Shown here piece by piece: positions 17,032 to 24,697 of a stretch of 64,000 nt of DNA. Position 1 is the first letter of the stretch. Each line of letters opens with the position of its first letter. The position numbers were made by a program, and so were the translations under genes. The stretch spans positions 2,914,001-2,978,000 of the forward strand of contig NZ_CP109442.1 of the NCBI RefSeq assembly GCF_036227205.1. Direction: 5' to 3'. The stretch is from Amycolatopsis sp. NBC_01480 (GTDB lineage: Bacteria; Actinomycetota; Actinomycetes; Mycobacteriales; Pseudonocardiaceae). Below the pieces are notes generated by a model. It was not told where the DNA came from. It was given only the letters and a program-made list of their open reading frames with translations, and searched no databases.

Positions 17032-18176
17032 CACTCGGCGAGGCCGCCGTCTTCGAGGCGCCAGACCGGGGAGCGCCAGGCGTGGCCGATCTCGGCGGCG
17101 CGGCGGACGGCCTCCTCGTCGACCTCGATGCCGAGGCCGGGGCCGGTCGGGCGCGCCGCGTAGCCGTCGGTGAAGCGGAACAGCGAGGAGTCGATCAGGT
17201 ACCGCAGCGGCTCCAGGCCGTCGTGGTAGTGCATGCCGACGCTCTGTTCCTGGATCAGGAAGTTCGGCGTCGCGAACGCGACCTGCAGCGAGGCGGCCAG
17301 CGAGATCGGCCCCAGCGGGCAATGCGGCGCGAGGCCGGCGCCGTAGACCTCCGCGAGCGCGGCGATCCGGCGCAGCTCCGAGATGCCGCCCGCGTGCGAC
17401 GGGTCCGGCTGGACCACCGCGACGCCCGCGTCGAGCGCCGGCTTGAACTCCCAGCGCGAGTAGAGCCGTTCGCCGACCGCGATGGGGACCGTCGAAGCGG
17501 CGACGACGGACGCGAGCGCGCCGCCCTGGGTCTCCGGCAGCACCGGCTCTTCGACGAACATCGGCTGGACCTCTTCGAGCATCCGCACCAGCCGCCGCGC
17601 CATGGCGGGCGAGACCCGGCCGTGGAAGTCGATGGCCAGGTCTCGCTCGGGGCCGAGCGCCTCCCGTGCCTCGCGCGCGCGGGCCAGCGCGGCGTTCGCC
17701 TCGGCCGGCGACGCGATCGCCGCGAGCGGACCCGCGACGTTCATCTTCACCGCGGTGAACCCGGCCTCCACCTGCGCGGACACCGCGTCGAAGATGCCCG
17801 AAGGACGGTCGCCGCCCACCCATGAGTACACCCGCACGCGGTCACGCACGGGCCCGCCGAGCAGCTCGTGCACTGGGGCCTCGCGGACCTTGCCCGCGAT
17901 GTCCCACAGGGCGTGGTCGATGCCGGCGAGCGCGCTGGAGAGCACCGGCCCGCCGCGGTAGAAGCCGCCGCGGCGCAGCACCTGCCAGTGGTCCTCGATG
18001 CGCAGCGGATCCTGCCCGATGATCAGCTCGGACAGCTCGTGCACGGCCGCGCGCACCGTCCCGGCGCGGCCCTCGACCACGGGCTCGCCCCAGCCGGAGA
18101 TGCCCTCGTCGGTGCTGACCTTGAGGAACAGCCAGCGCGGCGCGACGAGGAACGTCTCGATCCCGGTGATCTTCAC
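17028..18176 (-). CDS. dgoD: D-galactonate dehydratase (enolase superfamily)
   Basis: 382-aa dehydratase converting D-galactonate to 2-keto-3-deoxy-D-galactonate with Mg2+. The N-terminal capping domain is followed by a TIM barrel with the expected ligands: Asp183 and His185 in IDFHGR, Glu209 in FVEEP, Glu236 in VGER, and the catalytic His285 in APHCPLGP. This His pattern and length match the galactonate dehydratase branch rather than mandelate racemase. The neighbours encode an SDR dehydrogenase, KDG kinase and KDPG-type aldolase, which supports the assignment. It starts 17 bp after the SDR gene. Confidence 0.92.
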   Translation of the reverse strand: MKITGIETFLVAPRWLFLKVSTDEGISGWGEPVVEGRAGTVRAAVHELSELIIGQDPLRIEDHWQVLRRGGFYRGGPVLSSALAGIDHALWDIAGKVREAPVHELLGGPVRDRVRVYSWVGGDRPSGIFDAVSAQVEAGFTAVKMNVAGPLAAIASPAEANAALARAREAREALGPERDLAIDFHGRVSPAMARRLVRMLEEVQPMFVEEPVLPETQGGALASVVAASTVPIAVGERLYSRWEFKPALDAGVAVVQPDPSHAGGISELRRIAALAEVYGAGLAPHCPLGPISLAASLQVAFATPNFLIQEQSVGMHYHDGLEPLRYLIDSSLFRFTDGYAARPTGPGLGIEVDEEAVRRAAEIGHAWRSPVWRLEDGGLAEW

Positions 18177-18193
18177 TTAGCCCCCTTCGGAGT

Positions 18194-18895
18194 TCATGCG
18201 GAGTCCTTGGCGGCCGACCAGCCGCCGTCGACGGTCAGGTCGGCGCCCGTGACGAACGAGGCCCCCGGCGAGAGCAGGAACGCGATCGCGGCGGCCACCT
18301 CGGCCGGGTCGCCGAGCCGGCCGGCCGGGGTCGCTTTCGCGCTGCGCGCCTGGTCCTCGGGGCTGATGCGGCTCCACGCCGGGGTCAGCACCGGGCCGGG
18401 CAGCACCGCGTTCACCCGCACGTCGGGGGCGTATTCGACGGCGAGCTGCCGGGACAGCGACACCAGCGCGCCCTTGCTCGCCGCGTACGCGGGATGCCCG
18501 GGCAGGCCGAACCTCGCGTGCACCGACGACACGAGCACCACCGCCCCACGCTGCTCCCGCAACGACGGCAGGCAGGCCTTCAGCGCCAGGTACGAGCCGG
18601 TGAGATTGACGTCGATCTGGTGCTGCCACTGCTCTCGCGGCATCTCGTGCAACGGGCCGGTCGCGGGCACGTACGCGTTGCTGACCAGCGCGTCGACCTT
18701 GCCGGCCACCTCGATGACGTGCTGCCAGGTGTCGTCCGAGGTCACGTCCCCTTGGATGCTGCCGAGCCCTTCGGGCAGCGGGGCGATGTCCACACCGATG
18801 ACGCGGTACCCGTCCGCGGCCAGCCGCCGGGCCGTCGCCGCCCCGATCCCGGAAGCCGCTCCGGTCACCACCGCGGTCCGCATGGACATCGCCAC
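18194..18895 (-). CDS. SDR oxidoreductase, probable D-galactose 1-dehydrogenase
   Basis: 233-aa classical short-chain dehydrogenase. The cofactor loop TGAASGIG is at residues 11-18, the NAG-like NAY near 73, the catalytic Ser at 123/124, and Tyr137 and Lys141 lie in YAASK. An Asp at residue 36 (GVDI) at the end of the second strand favours NAD+. It sits between the secreted alpha-galactosidase (13-bp gap) and galactonate dehydratase, so the likely reaction is oxidation of free galactose to galactonolactone. The substrate is inferred from context only. Confidence 0.82.
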   Translation of the reverse strand: MAMSMRTAVVTGAASGIGAATARRLAADGYRVIGVDIAPLPEGLGSIQGDVTSDDTWQHVIEVAGKVDALVSNAYVPATGPLHEMPREQWQHQIDVNLTGSYLALKACLPSLREQRGAVVLVSSVHARFGLPGHPAYAASKGALVSLSRQLAVEYAPDVRVNAVLPGPVLTPAWSRISPEDQARSAKATPAGRLGDPAEVAAAIAFLLSPGASFVTGADLTVDGGWSAAKDSA

Positions 18896-18908
18896 CCTGC
18901 CTTTCCCT

Positions 18909-21128
18909 CTACAACTTGCCTACGCGCACATGGTCGTCCGGCCCGCGGACGGCCAGCCAGGCGCCATCCGCGTCGGCCGCCGCACCGAGGGTGCCGACCA
19001 CGCTGCCGGACGGGTACTTCGGCTGCTTGAACCAGCCGGCCCAGGTCGTGCCGTTGCGGTCGTTCTGCCACAGCGTGTAGTCACTGGCCAGCGCGAACAG
19101 CGAAACCTTGTCGCCGTTGGCAACCAGCGTCGGGCTGCTGCTCACGGTGCCGCCGATCGACGCCCAATCCGACCACGTGCCGTCGGTGCCGCGGGAACGG
19201 GCCCAGACGCTGTCGTCCGGCGTGCGGACGGCGACCACGGTGCCCGCCATCGAGGTCGCGGCGCCCGGGCGGCCGTAAATCGCCGCGCCGCCCGGCGAGC
19301 CGAGCGAGGACCAGCTGCCGTCGGTGGCCCGGGTCCAGACCTGGCCGTCGGCGCCGCGGGTGTAGAGCGTCCCGTCGGCGGTCACCGAAGGCGAGTCGGT
19401 GAGCGTGCCGCCGAGCCGATTCCAAGCGCCCCAACGCTTCCCATCGTAACTGCGCTGCCACGCTGCGTTGTCCAGACCACGGACGTACACGTCGAGGCGG
19501 CCGTCCGCGCCGGCGATCGCGGCCGGCTGGCCGAGGAACGGGCCGCCGATGACCTCGCGGCCGTCCACCTGCAGCATCCCCGCCGGGCCACGGGAGAACG
19601 TGACGGTCTTGCCGCCGGAGCGGACCACCGCCGGGCTGGCCGAGGCGCCGCCGCCGACATCGGTGCCGGGCACCAGGTCCGTGCCGTGCAGGCGCAGGAA
19701 AACGGTGCCGTGCGCGGGAACCGTGGCGGTGTACGAGCCGGTGGCGCTGCCGCGGTCGGCGCGGGCTCGCAGGTCGCGGACCGAGACGTTGCCGCTGAGG
19801 CCGGCGTCAGCGAAGTTCAACGTCACCGGCGCGGCGGCGTCCCCCCGGTTGAGCAGGACGACGGCGCGGTCACCGTCGCGCTCGAGGCGCTTGCTGTACA
19901 CGTCCGTGGAGCCGCTGGACGCCACGCGCACCCCCTGGATGCCGAGCTTGTCCTGGTCCACCGCGATGATCTCGGGGTTCTTCAGCGTGTCGATCATCGA
20001 CTGGGGAAGCGTGCGTGGGTCGGACCCGATGATCAGCGGGGAAGCCATCTCCGCCCACATGACGAACTGGGTGGTCGACTCCTCCTCGTTCATCTCGTAC
20101 GTGCCCTGTTGCGTCTTGCGCATCGGGATCAGGTAGTCCGGGTCGTTCCAGTGGCCGGGGCCGTTCGCCTCGGGGTGCGCGGCGTTGACGTCCATGTTGC
20201 GCAGCATGTCCTTGTAGATCCCCTCATACGGGGTTCCGAAGGCGACGTCGGTGTTGGTGCGCCAGGAATCGGCGACCAGCGGACCGAAGGTGTAGCTGAA
20301 CCCGGCGGTCTGACGCGGGGTGTGCGGCACGTTCCAGTCGTCGGTCACGGGGTTGCAGACGTTCAGCAGCATCGGCCGGCCCGCCTTCTGCAGGGCCTTG
20401 CTGAAGTCGGTGAACGCCTGCTGCGGGTCGAGGTTGTTCGAGATGCCGCAGAGGAAGTCGATCTTGATCGCGTCGAACTTCCAGTCGGCGAAGCGTTTGG
20501 TGTCCTGCTCGTAGTGGCCCTGGCTGCCGGCCGCGCAGTTCTTGCCGTCGGACGGGCCCGCGTCGGTGTAGATGCCGGCCCGCAGGCCGCGGTCGTGCAG
20601 GTACTGGACCAGGTTCGTCATCCCGGACGGGAACCGCGCGGGATCCGGCACCAGCTCGCCGTTCGCGTCACGCGGGACCTTCGCGTTCCAGCCGCCGTCG
20701 ATCCAGACGTAGCGGTAGCCGGCCTTCGCCAGGCCGCTGGAGAGCAGGTAGTCGGCCACGGACTTGACCGAGGCCTCGGACGCGGTCGAGATGCCGAAGT
20801 AGTTGTTCCAGCCCATGTACGGGGTGTTCGCGAGGCCGGAGTCGTAGTAGGCGGGCGAGCCTTGGTCCGCGGCGGTGGACGGAGCCGGCCACGACGCCGG
20901 TGACGCGGCCGCAGCAGACTGGCCCGGCGAGGTTGGCGCCGGGGAGGCCAGCGCGGGCGACACGAGACTCGCGGTCGCGGCGAGGGCCGCGGTGGCCACG
21001 GCCAGCAGCCTTCGGTGCGGGCGAGCGGGCAGCCCTTGTTGAGCCGCATCCGGCAGCCTTAGCTGGGGGTGGGCGGGCGACCTTCGCTGGGTCGAGGCCA
21101 GCAGTCTTCTCGGGGGGCGGAGAAGCAT
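18909..21128 (-). CDS. Secreted alpha-galactosidase (GH27) with C-terminal beta-propeller
   Basis: 739-aa secreted enzyme releasing alpha-linked galactose. It has a long Arg-rich n-region, a hydrophobic core and an ALA cleavage motif near residue 62. The GH27 barrel follows (MGWNNYFG, YVWIDGGW), with nucleophile Asp224 in IKIDFLC, probable acid/base Asp294 in the RTNTD motif and the family GHWNDPDYL. After a beta-sandwich domain, residues ~520-739 contain repeats of the W-x-x-W-x-x-L/I-G-G-T type resembling a PLL lectin propeller, a likely carbohydrate-binding module. The ATG at 21128 has AAAGG upstream; a TTG at 21161 is less likely. Confidence 0.92.
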   Translation of the reverse strand: MLLRPPRRLLASTQRRSPAHPQLRLPDAAQQGLPARPHRRLLAVATAALAATASLVSPALASPAPTSPGQSAAAASPASWPAPSTAADQGSPAYYDSGLANTPYMGWNNYFGISTASEASVKSVADYLLSSGLAKAGYRYVWIDGGWNAKVPRDANGELVPDPARFPSGMTNLVQYLHDRGLRAGIYTDAGPSDGKNCAAGSQGHYEQDTKRFADWKFDAIKIDFLCGISNNLDPQQAFTDFSKALQKAGRPMLLNVCNPVTDDWNVPHTPRQTAGFSYTFGPLVADSWRTNTDVAFGTPYEGIYKDMLRNMDVNAAHPEANGPGHWNDPDYLIPMRKTQQGTYEMNEEESTTQFVMWAEMASPLIIGSDPRTLPQSMIDTLKNPEIIAVDQDKLGIQGVRVASSGSTDVYSKRLERDGDRAVVLLNRGDAAAPVTLNFADAGLSGNVSVRDLRARADRGSATGSYTATVPAHGTVFLRLHGTDLVPGTDVGGGASASPAVVRSGGKTVTFSRGPAGMLQVDGREVIGGPFLGQPAAIAGADGRLDVYVRGLDNAAWQRSYDGKRWGAWNRLGGTLTDSPSVTADGTLYTRGADGQVWTRATDGSWSSLGSPGGAAIYGRPGAATSMAGTVVAVRTPDDSVWARSRGTDGTWSDWASIGGTVSSSPTLVANGDKVSLFALASDYTLWQNDRNGTTWAGWFKQPKYPSGSVVGTLGAAADADGAWLAVRGPDDHVRVGKL

Positions 21129-21236
21129 TGGCGACACCTTTCGTCGTCGAAACAGTGCCAAGCGGGACCGCGCCCGGTGATCGGCTCCGGCCCGCCAGCA
21201 GCATGCCGGGACGGCCGAGGGCCCGTCAAGAATAAA

Positions 21237-21249
21237 TCCTAAATTAAGA
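21237..21249. promoter_or_regulatory. Candidate operator 1 of the galactose regulator
   Basis: AT-rich palindrome TCCTAAATTAAGA between the divergent GH27 and KDG-kinase genes, in otherwise GC-rich DNA. It shares 11 of 13 bases with the palindrome at 29956 read on the other strand (TCATAAATTATGA). With flanking bases (21234-21252) it is a 19-bp near-palindrome with one mismatch per arm. Probably bound by the GntR protein encoded at 30034. Confidence 0.6.
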
Positions 21250-21298
21250 TTTCACTCGTCCCGCCCGCTATGCTCGTCCCAATGAAAGGCTCGTCCCG

Positions 21299-22255
21299 AT
21301 GAACACGCCCCCGGGGAATCCCGAAGTCGTCACCCTCGGCGAAGCGATGCGGCTGCTGCTCGCCGAGCCCGGCGTCGCGTTGCGGCGGGCGCAGCAGTTC
21401 CAGGCGTCGGTCGCGGGGGCGGAGGCCAACGTCTCCGTGGGACTCGCGCGGCTCGGCCACCACGTGCGCTGGCTCAGCCGGGTCGGCGACGACCCGTCCG
21501 GCTCCGCGGTGCTTTCGACGCTGCGCGCGGAAGGCGTCGACGTCTCCCGAGTTGGGATCGACCCAACGGGTTTCACCGGCCTGTTGATGCGCGACGGCGA
21601 TCCCGGCCGGGGCATCACCGTCCAGTACCACCGCGCGGGCTCGGCCGCGGTTTCGTTAGGTCCGTCCTACGTTCGCGACGCCGGCCTGGACGGCGCCCGG
21701 CTAGTGCACGTCTCGGGCATCACGGCGATGCTCTCGGACTCCGCGCTCGCCGCCGTGACCACCCTGTTCGAGGTGGCCCGGGAGGCGGGTGCGACGGTGT
21801 CGTTCGATCCGAACGTCCGGCACAAGCTGGGTTCGGCCCAAGTTTGGCGTGAGGTGGTGGGCCCACTGCTGGTTAGGTCGGACCTGGTGTTTGCCGGTGA
21901 GGACGACCTGGACCTGCTCGGTTCATCCACAGCCGAACTTGTGGACAACGGGGTGACCACAGTGGTGGTGAAGCAGCGGGACAAGGTGGCGCGCGCGGTG
22001 ACCGCCGACGGCGCCTGGGAGCAGGAAAGCGTGGTCTCCCGGGTGGTGGACACCGTCGGCGCGGGCGACGCGCTGACGTCCGGTTACCTGTCCACCTGGC
22101 TGCGCGGCGGCTCACCCGCCGAGGCGCTGCTGGCGGGCGCGGTGTCGGCGGCGCTGGTCGTCGGCACGCGGACGGATCTGGAAGGACTGCCCGATCGGGC
22201 CGAGCTGGCCCGTGCGACGGCCGCCCTCGCGGGCGGCGAGGAGGTGCACCGATGA
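21299..22255 (+). CDS. PfkB-family sugar kinase, probable 2-keto-3-deoxygalactonate kinase
   Basis: 318-aa ribokinase-family kinase. The N-terminal substrate lid region reads VTLGEAMRLLLAEPG, and the C-terminal ATP/anion-hole motif with the catalytic Asp is VDTVGAGDALTSGYL (residues ~251-265). It matches the KdgK branch, which phosphorylates 2-keto-3-deoxygluconate or -galactonate at C6. It is the first gene of a plus-strand operon that continues with the aldolase (4-bp overlap). In the inferred De Ley-Doudoroff pathway it acts after DgoD. Confidence 0.88.
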   Translation: MNTPPGNPEVVTLGEAMRLLLAEPGVALRRAQQFQASVAGAEANVSVGLARLGHHVRWLSRVGDDPSGSAVLSTLRAEGVDVSRVGIDPTGFTGLLMRDGDPGRGITVQYHRAGSAAVSLGPSYVRDAGLDGARLVHVSGITAMLSDSALAAVTTLFEVAREAGATVSFDPNVRHKLGSAQVWREVVGPLLVRSDLVFAGEDDLDLLGSSTAELVDNGVTTVVVKQRDKVARAVTADGAWEQESVVSRVVDTVGAGDALTSGYLSTWLRGGSPAEALLAGAVSAALVVGTRTDLEGLPDRAELARATAALAGGEEVHR

Positions 22256-22869
22256 GCTACCGGTGGGAGATCACGCACGCGGCCCTGCGGCAGGGGGTCG
22301 TCGGCATCGTGCGGACCGCGGACACCAAATCCGCCGTCGAAGCCGCCAGCTCGGTCCTCGACGCGGGCCTGCACTCGGTCGAGGTGCCGCTGACCAACCC
22401 CGGCGCGCTGGCCGCGATCGAGGAGCTGACCGCGGCCTACCCGGACGCGACGATCGGCGCCGGCACCGTGCTCGACCAAACGGCCGCAGTGCTCGCGATC
22501 CGCGCGGGCGCACGGTTCCTGGTGTCACCATCCGTCGACACCGGCGTCATCCGTACCGCTCACCGGTACGGCGCGGCGGCGTTCCCCGGCGCCGGTTCGG
22601 TGACGGAGATCGTGCGCGCGCTGGAAGACGGGGCCGACGCGGTCAAGGTGTTCCCCGCGTCCGCGCTGGGCCCGCAGTGGGTGAAGGACGTCCGGGCGGC
22701 GCTGCCGCAGGCGCCGTTGGTGCCGACGGGTGGAGTCACGCTCGAAGACGTGCCAAGCTGGCTCGCTGCCGGCGCGGTCGCGTGCGGCATCGGCTCCGCG
22801 CTGACCCGCGGCACCGCGGACGACATCCGCGCCCGGGTCGCCGCACTGGTCAGGAAGGACCCGGCGTGA
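22252..22869 (+). CDS. Bifunctional-type KDPG/KDPGal aldolase
   Basis: 205-aa class I aldolase that cleaves 2-keto-3-deoxy-6-phosphogalactonate (or the gluconate epimer) to pyruvate and glyceraldehyde-3-phosphate. Glu44 in VEVPLTN is the general base and Lys132 in AVKVFPA forms the Schiff base. The GAGTV phosphate-loop region is near residue 69. It overlaps the kinase gene by ATGA and the lactonase gene by GTGA, so the three are translationally coupled. Context favours the galacto-configured substrate. Confidence 0.92.
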   Translation: MSYRWEITHAALRQGVVGIVRTADTKSAVEAASSVLDAGLHSVEVPLTNPGALAAIEELTAAYPDATIGAGTVLDQTAAVLAIRAGARFLVSPSVDTGVIRTAHRYGAAAFPGAGSVTEIVRALEDGADAVKVFPASALGPQWVKDVRAALPQAPLVPTGGVTLEDVPSWLAAGAVACGIGSALTRGTADDIRARVAALVRKDPA

Positions 22870-23870
22870 CCGAGCTCGTACTGGTCGGCTGCTACACCGC
22901 CGAAATGGGCGGCAAAGGCTACGGCATCTCCACCTTCAGCCGCGGTGTCGGCGGCGCGCTGGCGCTCGAGGCGACGCTGCCGATGGTGTCGCCGTCCTGG
23001 CTGGTCAAACACCCGGCACAGCCGATGATCTACGCCGCCAACGAGACCGACACCGGCGAGGTCACCTCGGTGTCGATCGTGGACGGGGAGCTGGAGGCGC
23101 TGGACGTCGTCAGCACCGGCGGCGCGCACCCGTGCCACCTCGCGGTCACCCCCGACGGCCGATTCCTGTTGTGCGCCAACTACACCGGCGGCAGCCTGGC
23201 CGTGTTCGCCCTGCGCGCGGACGGCCGGATCGACGCGCGCATCGACCTCGTCCAGCACACCGGCTCCGGCCCGGACGCCAAGCGCCAGGAAGCCGCGCAC
23301 GTGCACATGGCGGTGCCCTCGCCGGACAGCTCGGTGGTCAGCGCCGTGGACCTGGGCACCGACGAGATCCGCAGCTACACGCTCTCCGCCGACGGCAAAC
23401 TCACCCCGCTGGCCGTCACCACACTGCCGCCGGGCACCGGCCCGCGCCAGCTGGTGCGACGGCCGGGGACCTCGACCGCGTACGTGGCCGGCGAGCTGGC
23501 CGGAACGCTGCTGACGCTGCGCGAGACCTCGCCGGGCGCGTTCGAGGTGACGGACTCCGTGCCGTCTACCTTGGCCACCAGCGACGTGACGAACCTGGTG
23601 GCGCACCTGGAAATCCTCGACGAGATGGTGTACTTGTCCAACCGTGGCCCGGATTGCGTGACATCCTTCGCCGGATCACCGCTCGCCGCCGTCGCCGATC
23701 AGGCTTGCGGGGCCGGGCCGCGTCACTTCGCCATTGTGGACGGTCTCTGTTACGTCGCGGCGCAGAACGATCACGCGATCACCGCCTTCTCCTTGGCCGA
23801 CAAGGGAAATGCCGAGCTGAACCGGTTCCCGACCGGCTCGCCCAGCTTCGTGCTGGCGGTGACGGTATGA
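22866..23870 (+). CDS. Lactonase family beta-propeller protein, probable galactonolactonase
   Basis: 334-aa seven-bladed propeller of the 6-phosphogluconolactonase/YbhE family (VGCYTAEMGGKGYGIS start, HPCHLAVTPDGRFLLCANYTGG, HVHMAVPSPD, GTGPRQLV). No signal peptide, so cytoplasmic. It starts with a GTG that overlaps the aldolase TGA. In the pathway it would hydrolyse galactono-lactone formed by the SDR dehydrogenase. The substrate is inferred from position. An antisense frame of 348 codons crosses most of this gene and is a shadow. Confidence 0.85.
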   Translation: MTELVLVGCYTAEMGGKGYGISTFSRGVGGALALEATLPMVSPSWLVKHPAQPMIYAANETDTGEVTSVSIVDGELEALDVVSTGGAHPCHLAVTPDGRFLLCANYTGGSLAVFALRADGRIDARIDLVQHTGSGPDAKRQEAAHVHMAVPSPDSSVVSAVDLGTDEIRSYTLSADGKLTPLAVTTLPPGTGPRQLVRRPGTSTAYVAGELAGTLLTLRETSPGAFEVTDSVPSTLATSDVTNLVAHLEILDEMVYLSNRGPDCVTSFAGSPLAAVADQACGAGPRHFAIVDGLCYVAAQNDHAITAFSLADKGNAELNRFPTGSPSFVLAVTV

Positions 23871-24697
23871 GCACCCTCGCCAAGGTCTCGACGACGGCGG
23901 TCGGCGTGGCCCTGATCCGCGCCCGCGAGTCCGAGCGCGAAGACCGTCTGCTGAACGACCCGTACGCCCGCGCGTTCGGCGACGCCGCGCGCACCTCGTA
24001 CCGCGAAGCACCCGACACCTGGGCGATGGTCGAGCAGCTGGTCGACGGGTTCTACGAGGGCCGAATCGTTGGCGTGCGGGTGTTCGACGACCTGGTCCGC
24101 GACGCCGTGGACGCCGGCCTCACCCAGATTGTCCTGCTCGGCGCCGGCCTCGACACCCGCGCGTTCCGGCTGGACCTGCCCGCGGACGTCCGGCTGTTCG
24201 AAGTGGACGTGCCGGAGATGATCGCGTTCAAGGAGCCGATCCTCCGTGAGCTGGGCGCCGAGCCGACCTGCGGTCGCACCGTGGTCGCCGCCGACTTGCG
24301 CGAGGACTGGTCGTCACGGCTGATCGAGGCCGGTTTCCGCCGTGACGTGCCGACGCTCTGGCTGGAGGAAGGCGTGCTCGGCTACCTGCCGCGCGAGCAG
24401 GCGCGGGCCGTGCTGACCACTGTCACCGGCCTGACCGCCGCCGGGAGCCGGTTCATCGCCGGGGCGCTGAAGGTGGACGAAAGCGCGGAGCACTACCGGA
24501 AGCTCAAGGAGTTCGTCGGCTCGGAGGCCCAGCCTTCACGCGGCCTCGGGCCCGACCCCGCCACCTGGCTGCGTGAAATCGGGTGGGCCACGGAGTTCCG
24601 CGCTTGGGACGACCTCGCCGCGCCACTGGGCCGCGGCGTCGCGACCGGCGATCCGGACAACGGACTCGTCCTCGCGACCCGGCATCAGGAGCGGTAA
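23867..24697 (+). CDS. Class I SAM-dependent methyltransferase (LCMT/TIGR00027-like)
   Basis: 276-aa methyltransferase of the leucine carboxyl methyltransferase-like family abundant in actinomycetes. It shows the family's RESEREDRLLNDPYARAF start, the SAM motif VLLGAGLDTRAFRL (residues ~88-101), and the acidic VDVPEM turn. The ATG overlaps the lactonase stop by 4 bp, so it is translated with the galactose genes. Its 3' end overlaps the convergent GH36 gene by 13 bp. It has no evident role in galactose catabolism; the substrate is unknown. Confidence 0.88.
   Translation: MSTLAKVSTTAVGVALIRARESEREDRLLNDPYARAFGDAARTSYREAPDTWAMVEQLVDGFYEGRIVGVRVFDDLVRDAVDAGLTQIVLLGAGLDTRAFRLDLPADVRLFEVDVPEMIAFKEPILRELGAEPTCGRTVVAADLREDWSSRLIEAGFRRDVPTLWLEEGVLGYLPREQARAVLTTVTGLTAAGSRFIAGALKVDESAEHYRKLKEFVGSEAQPSRGLGPDPATWLREIGWATEFRAWDDLAAPLGRGVATGDPDNGLVLATRHQER

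Noticed and set aside
17868..20903. 1011-codon plus-strand frame
   Set aside because: It is antisense to the GH27, SDR and dehydratase genes, which have clear motifs; its translation is His/Arg/Val/Gly-rich low complexity without domains. A product of GC-rich third-position bias.
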